35,406 nucleotides of DNA, taken from NCBI GenBank assembly GCA_020344215.1, contig CP070815.1, forward strand, positions 2,817,894-2,853,299. Direction: 5' to 3'. The notes beneath the pieces are model-generated. The model saw only the letters and a program-made list of their open reading frames with translations, was not told the origin of the DNA and did no database searches. Positions 29,743-35,406 of this stretch are shown one piece after another; within the stretch, counting starts at the first letter, position 1; each line of letters opens with the position of its first letter. The translations under genes and the position numbers were made by a program. Source of the DNA: Gemmatimonadota bacterium (GTDB taxonomy: Bacteria; Gemmatimonadota; Gemmatimonadetes; Palauibacterales; KS3-K002).

Positions 29743-32292
29743 CTACCAACCGCCCTTCGGCTCCCACGGCATGAGCACGTCGCCGTTCCACACCGCCTTC
29801 ATGCTCTTGTGCCAGCGAAGGCAAAGCGCGGGCTCGGCCTCGACGACCGAGCGCATGTCGGGGCAGAAGGCTGCGAGCGCTTCGACGCCGAGGCGAGAAA
29901 GTTCCATCGCGGCATCCGTGGTCGGCGCGGGGTCGTCGGCGTTCCATGGAAGTTCGAGGATCTGCTCGTCATGGACTGACAGTACGCCACGAGCGCCGTA
30001 GAGCGGGGAGCGCTTACCAGTTCGCACGAACGGCGGTAGGTCGATGCCGGGACGCCCGGGGGAGCGGAAGCCGCCCCAAACGATTTCGCCATCCGTCGCC
30101 CCTACGTCGGTGTGGCCGCCGGGGTGGAAGCACGCAAGCGCGACAAGCCATTCCCACAAGCCGAGGGCGTCACCCACGAGGGGTTGGAAGCCCGCGTTGC
30201 ACCCGTCCGTGTATCGGCTCTCGCCTCGCTTGCGGCCGGAGATCCAGTTCTCATACGTGAACGTGCTGTCCCCGCACCACGACGAGACGCGATCGAAGTA
30301 CGCCTGCATGACGGGGTACTCGGCGAGCCAGAGTTCCTTCAACTCCCGCGCTTTACCGAGCGACAGATGGATGCCCGCCATGGCTCGGGCGTAAGCCACA
30401 AGGCCACGCTTCGGGTCGCCCTCGACGCCGGGGCCCAGCCCTCCGCGGAAGCCGAAATTGGGAACCTTGCCGAACTGGCGAAGCCCGATGCGCTCGGGCG
30501 TGCGCTCGGGAGCGTCGGGGTCGCCCGCGAAGATGCGGTGGAGCACGTGGTTGTCGTCAGAGAGCGCCTTGAGTGCTTCGTCATAGGTCACGGTGGCCGA
30601 CGGGTGATCGGCGTTGTACATGGCGACGGCGAGCTTGGTGTGCGTGTCGACGCCGTCGAGCACCTGAGTCGTGAACTCGTTGGGCCCGAACATCCACAAC
30701 ATGACCTGAGCGAGCGTGACGGTTTCGGCGCCGCTCCAATCGACGGAGCAGTAAATGAAGCCGGGGCGCGGCTCGAAGCAACCGCGAAAGCCACCGCCAC
30801 GCGGGGGCTGATGAAGACCGTCCGATGCCGACGTTCGGCCCGTTCGCTTGAGCGGGTCGAAGCGGTACGTGATGGGGTGGTCGTAGCCACGCCGCACGAT
30901 GGGCACGAACGTGTTTCGGTTCTTCTTGACCGACCCGAACTCGGCAAACGTCACGAGCACCGGGTCGCGACTCTCGCGAAGCGTGTCGTTGTCGGTCTGC
31001 GTGTTGCCCTTGTCCGTCTGCGGGGCGTCGAGCCCACGAGCGTAGTAGGCGGCTTCGACACGGGCCCGAAGCGCGTTCGTGTCTACCGACCCGTCGAGGC
31101 GCACGAAGCCGTGCTTGTAGCCCCAAATGGATTGCTTGTTGGCGCCGCCGTCCATCTCCGCGGCCCAGCGTTCGCCGCGTTCGCGGTTCGTGCGCAGCCC
31201 CCACAGGGCTTTCCAGTCAAGGCCGATCCATTTCTTCGCCTGCCACGCTTCGTCCACGACGCCTCCGCGGGGCGTCGAGACGGTGCGGTAGCCGACGTTG
31301 TGGTCGAAGACGTCCAGAGCCGTCAGGGGCGTTCTGAGAAGCGTCTGCGAGCTTCCCTGCGTGCCCTCGATATCGTAGAGGCCCGGCGTGCCGAAGTACG
31401 TGAACAACTCGCCCTGGTCCAGAGCGATGTCGATCGGCCACAAGGCGTCCATGAGGCTGTAGTCGACGGCCTTCTCAGGCCAGCGCGAGAGCGGCACCCC
31501 TTCGAGATCGTGGTAGCGAAGACGCCAGGGCACGTACGTGCCGCTGCCCTTGCAGTCGAGGCAATCCACGACCTCGCCGACCCCGGCGGCGACCTTGCCG
31601 GTCGAGCCGCACGTCTCGCACGGGCCGGGCTTCTTGTCGGCCTGCAAGTCGACGCGTTCGAGGTCACGCGTGACGGGGTCGCGATGCAGGAAACGGCGGT
31701 AGACGATGTCACGAAGGCTGTACTTCGGTGCGCCGATCCTCATGCCCTCCACGTGCATCGAACCGCCGCTCTCGTCGCTCTGGCCCGACGTAAGCAAACC
31801 GAACGACACCGCGATGAGCTTGTCTCGCTCCTTGACGTCGATCACCCGACGAGCGCCGAACGCGTCCAACCACAACGTCCGCAACCGAACGGCGCTTCCC
31901 GCGCCCAAACGCCCAAGGCGCTCAAGACGCTCGGCGTGGGCGATGGACTGCGTCACGTCATACATGACGTAGTTGCCCAGCAGCAGCACGCTGTCGTCCT
32001 CAAGTGCCTGAAAAAGCACCTCGATGGAGACGTCGGGCGTGCAGACCAACCCGAAGTCGCCACGCTCGCGAACGAACAACGCGCGGTCGCCGTGGAAGAC
32101 CGACCACGTGCTCGCGAACGAATCAACGTCGTCGGAAGCGAAGCCTCGACCCCAAAACGAAGCGCAAACCGACCGCGGGGCGCTATTGCCGGGCACCACG
32201 AGATGCGACTCGTAGTCGAAGCCCAGCATGGGCCGAAGGTTGCCGCTCTCGTCGAGCAGCGGAATGGACGTGGGGTGCTTGTGGTCGATCAT
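29743..32292 (-). CDS. Family A DNA polymerase with 3'-5' exonuclease domain
   Basis: This encodes 849 residues; ATG 32292 has AAGGACC upstream. It is the replicative polymerase of the phage. The exonuclease domain shows Asp26/Glu28 (GFDYES), Asn107-Asp112 (LGNYVMYD) and Tyr278/Asp282 (DYSLMDAL). Between the second and third motifs lies an insert with Cys225, 228, 244 and 247 (CETCGSTGK and CLDCKGSG), like one half of a DnaJ zinc domain. The polymerase domain has motif A VDWSGAE (Asp518, Glu523), motif B RQFGKVPNFGFRGG (Arg605, Lys609, Phe613) and motif C VHDE (Asp775, Glu776). The motif B position that is usually Tyr (E. coli Tyr766) is Gly here. There is no 5'-nuclease domain. Confidence 0.93.
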   Translation of the reverse strand: MIDHKHPTSIPLLDESGNLRPMLGFDYESHLVVPGNSAPRSVCASFWGRGFASDDVDSFASTWSVFHGDRALFVRERGDFGLVCTPDVSIEVLFQALEDDSVLLLGNYVMYDVTQSIAHAERLERLGRLGAGSAVRLRTLWLDAFGARRVIDVKERDKLIAVSFGLLTSGQSDESGGSMHVEGMRIGAPKYSLRDIVYRRFLHRDPVTRDLERVDLQADKKPGPCETCGSTGKVAAGVGEVVDCLDCKGSGTYVPWRLRYHDLEGVPLSRWPEKAVDYSLMDALWPIDIALDQGELFTYFGTPGLYDIEGTQGSSQTLLRTPLTALDVFDHNVGYRTVSTPRGGVVDEAWQAKKWIGLDWKALWGLRTNRERGERWAAEMDGGANKQSIWGYKHGFVRLDGSVDTNALRARVEAAYYARGLDAPQTDKGNTQTDNDTLRESRDPVLVTFAEFGSVKKNRNTFVPIVRRGYDHPITYRFDPLKRTGRTSASDGLHQPPRGGGFRGCFEPRPGFIYCSVDWSGAETVTLAQVMLWMFGPNEFTTQVLDGVDTHTKLAVAMYNADHPSATVTYDEALKALSDDNHVLHRIFAGDPDAPERTPERIGLRQFGKVPNFGFRGGLGPGVEGDPKRGLVAYARAMAGIHLSLGKARELKELWLAEYPVMQAYFDRVSSWCGDSTFTYENWISGRKRGESRYTDGCNAGFQPLVGDALGLWEWLVALACFHPGGHTDVGATDGEIVWGGFRSPGRPGIDLPPFVRTGKRSPLYGARGVLSVHDEQILELPWNADDPAPTTDAAMELSRLGVEALAAFCPDMRSVVEAEPALCLRWHKSMKAVWNGDVLMPWEPKGGW

Positions 32293-32340
32293 GGTCCTTG
32301 CTCTTCCTCGACGCTGGCTACGTCGGAACCCCCCAAGAAA

Positions 32341-32370
32341 GAGAGGGCGCCCCCGAAGAGACGCCCTCTC
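32341..32370 (-). terminator. Hairpin terminator between the 242-residue gene and the polymerase gene
   Basis: GAGAGGGCG (32341-32349) pairs perfectly with 32362-32370 around a 12-base loop. Read on the minus strand it lies 46 bases after the stop at 32417 and is followed by TTTCTT. It may reduce transcription into the polymerase gene; no separate polymerase promoter was identified. Confidence 0.65.
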
Positions 32371-32416
32371 AATGCAACCATCGCCTCAAGGGAGGAAAAA
32401 GCGACGGCCACTACTC

Positions 32417-33145
32417 TCAGGCTTCGGCGACGGGCGTGGCCGAGGAGCCACCCGTGAAGTCGAGCATCTGAATCGCCTCGCGATCGTTGCTCGCCCAAAC
32501 CTCGCGGATCTGCGCCTCCTCGTCCGGCGAAAGCGCCTGGAAACGAGTGATGCACATGCCGCCCTCACCGCGACGGATGGTCTGCCAGTGCGTCACCGCA
32601 CGGACGAGACGCCCCGTCATGGCCGACGGCTTGTCGGAGCCCCGGTCGGCGAACACGGGGTTCTCCTCCCAAAAGGCGTCTTCCTTGGCGAAGCTCTGGT
32701 CGTCCAGCGCCTTGCCCATGTTGCCAGCGGCGTCCATCTCCTGAGCGATGCCCAGGGCGTCTTCCAAACCGAGGCAACGCACGGCCGCATCTTGGAAGTT
32801 GCTGACGTTGCCGCACTGCTTGTCGTAGCCGTCGGTGTTCGTCGGGTCGGTCACGACCAACCACCCGCGCATGCCGCCCAGGTTGTTGGGGTCGGCCTTG
32901 TACTGGCCCGTGAAGACCTTTTTGTAGGTCGCGTCGTCGACCGGCGCGTTGCTCTCAACCACGCGGATCGTCATGTCGATCGCGTAATTGTGCTTGCCTT
33001 TGCGGATGTCGGCCTCGCGGGTCGGCGCGAAGTTTTCGGCTTTGTTGATCTCGACGATCACCGAGCCGGGGGCGAGCCGCGCGTAGCGGGCTCCTCCCTC
33101 GGCAGCGCGACGACGGAGGCGACTCATGGAAGGGGCAGGAGGCAT
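32417..33145 (-). CDS. Possible ssDNA-binding or replication accessory protein
   Basis: This encodes 242 residues; ATG 33145 has AAAGGAACAGAA upstream, and there is no other ATG, GTG or TTG in frame before the previous stop codon. The first 20 residues are basic. The centre has strands (GSVIVEINKAENF, NYAIDMTIRVVES, GMRGWLVVTDPTNTDGYDKQ), then helices (NFQDAAVRCLGLEDALGIAQ) and a final strand pair around RAVTHWQTIRRGEGGMCITR. It resembles phage proteins encoded next to polymerases that are thought to bind ssDNA, but I do not recognise a family with confidence, and it lacks an SSB tip. The C-terminus ends TGGSSATPVAEA. Confidence 0.6.
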   Translation of the reverse strand: MPPAPSMSRLRRRAAEGGARYARLAPGSVIVEINKAENFAPTREADIRKGKHNYAIDMTIRVVESNAPVDDATYKKVFTGQYKADPNNLGGMRGWLVVTDPTNTDGYDKQCGNVSNFQDAAVRCLGLEDALGIAQEMDAAGNMGKALDDQSFAKEDAFWEENPVFADRGSDKPSAMTGRLVRAVTHWQTIRRGEGGMCITRFQALSPDEEAQIREVWASNDREAIQMLDFTGGSSATPVAEA

Positions 33146-33160
33146 TTCTGTTCCTTTGCG

Positions 33161-33177
33161 CTCTCGCTCAGCGAGAG
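33161..33177. promoter_or_regulatory. Short hairpin/palindrome in the leader of the 242-residue gene
   Basis: CTCTCGCTCAGCGAGAG forms a 7-base-pair stem with a TCA loop, 16 bases before ATG 33145 on the minus strand. It could be an operator for the neighbouring XRE protein or an RNA hairpin close to the ribosome site. The rest of the 132-base gap 33146-33277 shows short CTTGAG repeats only. Confidence 0.4.
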
Positions 33178-33277
33178 GGCTATGCGCATCGGGCTCTGCT
33201 TTTTTCTTGTGCTTGAGCTTGAGCCGGTGCTTGTTCTTAGGCCGCCGCAGACAATCCGCGACGACGACGATCAGAAG

Positions 33278-33523
33278 CTAGTCCTTTTCCTCCTGGGTGG
33301 CAAGGAAAAAGTTGTTTTCTCTCAACTTAACCTCCCACAAGTTTTCCACAGTGACCTCGAAGAGCTTTGCGAGCAGCAATACGCCTTCGACCGTCGGTTT
33401 ACGTCGTCCCGCCTCCCAATGCGCCACGAGGCTTTTGTCGATTCCGACCTTCGATGCGAGTTCGGTTTGCGACCAATCCTTGCGGATGCGTAGCAGTCGG
33501 ATGTTCTCGGCGAAGTGGCTCAT
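33278..33523 (-). CDS. XRE-family helix-turn-helix repressor-like protein
   Basis: This encodes 81 residues; ATG 33523 overlaps the helicase stop (ATGA). Almost the whole protein is one HTH_3 domain: NIRLLRIRKDWSQTELASKV, then GIDKSLVAHWEAGRRKPTVE, then GVLLLAKLFEVTVENLW. The recognition helix is around DKSLVAHWEAGR. Such proteins bind short palindromes as dimers. Translational coupling to the helicase gene and the palindrome in the next gene's leader suggest control of the replication genes, possibly autoregulation. No antagonistic Cro-like or integrase gene is seen, so it need not indicate lysogeny. Confidence 0.88.
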   Translation of the reverse strand: MSHFAENIRLLRIRKDWSQTELASKVGIDKSLVAHWEAGRRKPTVEGVLLLAKLFEVTVENLWEVKLRENNFFLATQEEKD

Positions 33524-35406
33524 GGTCTGACCCTATCGGCTAGTAGTAGGCGCGGTCGTTGGCTGCTCATGTCGAGGGCCGTGACGGCTTCTTGCCACGC
33601 GGCCCCGGGGATCTCCCCGCAGATGCGGAAACGGACCTCGTCCGCTTGCTGGCCGGGCCGGTGGTGTCGTCCGATGAGTTGTTCCCACCGGTAGTTGCTT
33701 ACGGGCGGTTCGAGCACGAGCGCGTTCGACCACGCCTGCATGTTCTTGCCGGTGCCGTGGACGTTGATTGAGCACGCCGGGAACTTCGTGCTGCTCGGAG
33801 GCGTGTCCGAGCCTCGACCGAAAACGCTGAAGCCCAGGTCGGCGAGGATTGCTCCGAGGGCGGGTGACGAGTACCAGATAACGCCCGGGGCGGTCGCATC
33901 CGCCATGAAGCGGTCCAATGTCTCGCGAAGCGCTTGCCGCGTGCGCCCCTTGTCGAGCCACACGATGCGCCCGGGAGGCTGCCTCAACTTCGCCCCGCTT
34001 TCGGGGTCGACGCTCCAATACTTGTCTTTGACGGCTGCCCAACGCTGCCACGCGGCGGTGGCCGAAGGGCCGAGTTCGCCTTCGGCGGCGAGCTTCCGCG
34101 CCAGAGCGCCGCTATCCGACCCCACGGTGCCGTGGTTGCGAATGTACTCGTCTTCGGCTGCGTTCCAACCGCGTCGAGCCGCAAGCCATTCGTGGTCGCC
34201 GGGCGGTATGGCCTGCGAGTCGTAGTCGGGGTCTGCCGGACACCCCGGGAAGCCGACCGACGCCCAATCCCACACGCGGAAAAAGCCCCACCTGAGCGTT
34301 TTGACGTGACGGGCGTAGTCCTTCGCTTCCTGAAGTTCCTCGCCGTTCGGCGCCGCCTCGCACGGCGGAAGCGTCCACGTCGAGGCGAACTCGGCGACCT
34401 CGAACGCAAACGGTCCGGGGCGTGTGTCCTCTTCGACCACAAGGCGCGCTTCGCACGACACCGACCGCGTGAGCACCACGCCCGGCGTCAACTCCAACCG
34501 AAGCTGGAACGCCTGTCGCGCCTCACGCTGAAAAGCCCGTGAGGTTTGTTCGACGCGTGAGGCGCGGCGCAAGGCCGCTGGGCTGCGAACCCTGCTCGCT
34601 GCACCGGGCGGCCGATAACGCGCAACGCTGTCCTTGAGAGCGGACTGAGCGACGTTGCGGCTGGCGTCGGCGCCCAAGCCCGTGCGGTACATGGTCGCCC
34701 ACTTGCACAACGGCTCCAAAGCGCGCTTCGCTATCCAGTCGGGCTCACCGTGAGCGTCGAGGACCGACGCCCATATCATGAGGCGCTGTTGGATCTCGTA
34801 CGGGTTGCTGCCCATTACCGGCGCCGGGACGTTGTGGCGTAGGCAGATTTCGAGGAACACGCTGATGTCCTCAAACGCCTTCTTCCACAACGTGCCCGAG
34901 AAGACGCACAGGCGAGGACTGATCCCATACTTCGCTGCCCCGTCCTCGTCTGCGAACCACGAAACAAGGCGTCGCCTGCGAACGCTGTCCCCCGCGAACG
35001 CGTGAGCCTCGTCAATCACGACCAACTCGGGCCGGATGCGGTGGAACAAGTCGGTGTTCTGAGGGATCGACGCCTGCCCGTGAGACACGACGAAGAAGGT
35101 CCCGAGACTGTGGTCGCCCACGCCCGCGTGAGCGGCCGGGATGCGGTAGTGCTTCTGCCACTCCGCAAGCCGCTGGAACGTCTGCCCCTTGCCTCGCATG
35201 TGCGTGTCGCTCGGTACAAGCAAAAGCGTCCGCGGAGCGCTGGGCCCTTCGGGGTCCACACCGCGTGCGATGGCGAGCGTGGGGCCGAGGAGAAACGTCG
35301 ACAACGTCTTGCCGCTACCAACGCCTTCTTGACCGTAGACGCCCGTCACGGCGCCGAGAGACGGGTCCAGTTCGAGAAGCGTCCGCATCTGGATGTCCCA
35401 GGGCAG
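33520..35406 (-). CDS. SF2/SNF2-like helicase (partial, start outside window)
   Basis: The frame is open to the right edge, and the first visible residues LPWDIQMRTLLELD form the 'pwQ'-type motif that precedes the ATPase core, so the real start lies beyond the window. 628 residues are visible. Motif I is GQEGVGSGKT near residues 25-34, motif II VVIDEAHAF with DEAH near 132, and motif III FSGTLWKKAFED near 169. The C-terminal motifs are VIWYSSPALG and QLIGRHHRPGQQADEVRFRI, where 'iGR.hRpGQ' is typical of SNF2-type motif VI. The middle holds a large Arg/Ala/Glu-rich insert. Phages use such proteins in replication initiation, fork remodelling or recombination. It overlaps the XRE gene by 4 bases. 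Confidence 0.85.
   Translation of the reverse strand: MPWDIQMRTLLELDPSLGAVTGVYGQEGVGSGKTLSTFLLGPTLAIARGVDPEGPSAPRTLLLVPSDTHMRGKGQTFQRLAEWQKHYRIPAAHAGVGDHSLGTFFVVSHGQASIPQNTDLFHRIRPELVVIDEAHAFAGDSVRRRRLVSWFADEDGAAKYGISPRLCVFSGTLWKKAFEDISVFLEICLRHNVPAPVMGSNPYEIQQRLMIWASVLDAHGEPDWIAKRALEPLCKWATMYRTGLGADASRNVAQSALKDSVARYRPPGAASRVRSPAALRRASRVEQTSRAFQREARQAFQLRLELTPGVVLTRSVSCEARLVVEEDTRPGPFAFEVAEFASTWTLPPCEAAPNGEELQEAKDYARHVKTLRWGFFRVWDWASVGFPGCPADPDYDSQAIPPGDHEWLAARRGWNAAEDEYIRNHGTVGSDSGALARKLAAEGELGPSATAAWQRWAAVKDKYWSVDPESGAKLRQPPGRIVWLDKGRTRQALRETLDRFMADATAPGVIWYSSPALGAILADLGFSVFGRGSDTPPSSTKFPACSINVHGTGKNMQAWSNALVLEPPVSNYRWEQLIGRHHRPGQQADEVRFRICGEIPGAAWQEAVTALDMSSQRPRLLLADRVRP

Noticed and set aside
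30112..32457. Open frame of 781 codons on the plus strand opposite the polymerase gene
   Set aside because: The polymerase on the other strand has all catalytic motifs. The plus-strand product is Arg/Val/Ala-rich and resembles a mirror image of codon bias, with no domain.
1..35406. tRNA, rRNA, insertion sequences, integrase and attachment sites
   Set aside because: Reading both strands gave no cloverleaf with a TTCnAnnC arm between genes, no transposase or recombinase motifs and no long terminal repeats.

Overview
This window is a large, gap-free part of a tailed double-stranded DNA phage with a contractile tail (myovirus morphology). The evidence is a terminase, a DUF1073-type portal, an encapsulin-like HK97-fold capsid protein, a DUF3383-type sheath, a DUF3277-type tube, a tape measure and a complete simple baseplate (plug, hub, spike, gp25-like wedge, baseplate J, DUF2612-like wedge). 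Base composition is GC-rich and genes are packed with 1-4 base overlaps. The host cannot be named from the sequence; a high-GC bacterium with ordinary sigma-70-type -10 elements (TAnnnT) fits best. No integrase, excisionase or lysogeny cassette is visible, but the window is incomplete at both ends.

Layout. (1) 1-1740, plus strand: the end of a DUF932-like gene, a terminator, a TTGACA/TAGACT promoter and four small accessory genes of unknown function, closed by a strong terminator. The last of these proteins ends in DDIPF, like the SSB C-terminal tip. (2) 1741-2146: an AT-rich non-coding region with an inverted repeat and 33-base direct repeats. (3) 2147-9867: terminase, portal, protease/scaffold, a multidomain cement-like protein and major capsid protein, ending in a hairpin. 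(4) 9992-14086: neck and tail-completion genes, then sheath and tube. (5) 14111-24612: tail chaperone with a -1 slippery site, tape measure, baseplate and probable host-binding proteins. (6) 24677-26555: lysis region with an M15 peptidase and possible membrane proteins. (7) 26556-35406, minus strand, converging on the late genes with abutting stop codons: a partial SF2/SNF2-like helicase, an XRE repressor-like protein, a possible ssDNA-binding protein, a family A DNA polymerase, a RuvC-like nuclease, a small membrane protein, a DNA methyltransferase, HTH and zinc-ribbon proteins, and a basic protein with two ribbon-helix-helix-like segments.

Together the minus-strand genes form a replication/recombination and control module, and the plus-strand genes form the virion assembly and lysis module. 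The least expected feature is a family of (extended) -10 elements without a recognisable -35. At five genes (portal, a neck protein, tape measure, baseplate J, a putative adhesin) the element lies only 6-7 bases before the start codon and no Shine-Dalgarno is seen, which predicts leaderless transcripts inside the late region. Other points to follow up are a DnaJ-like Cys4 insert inside the polymerase exonuclease domain, a cement protein carrying two extra beta-type domains, and the repeat block before the terminase gene.
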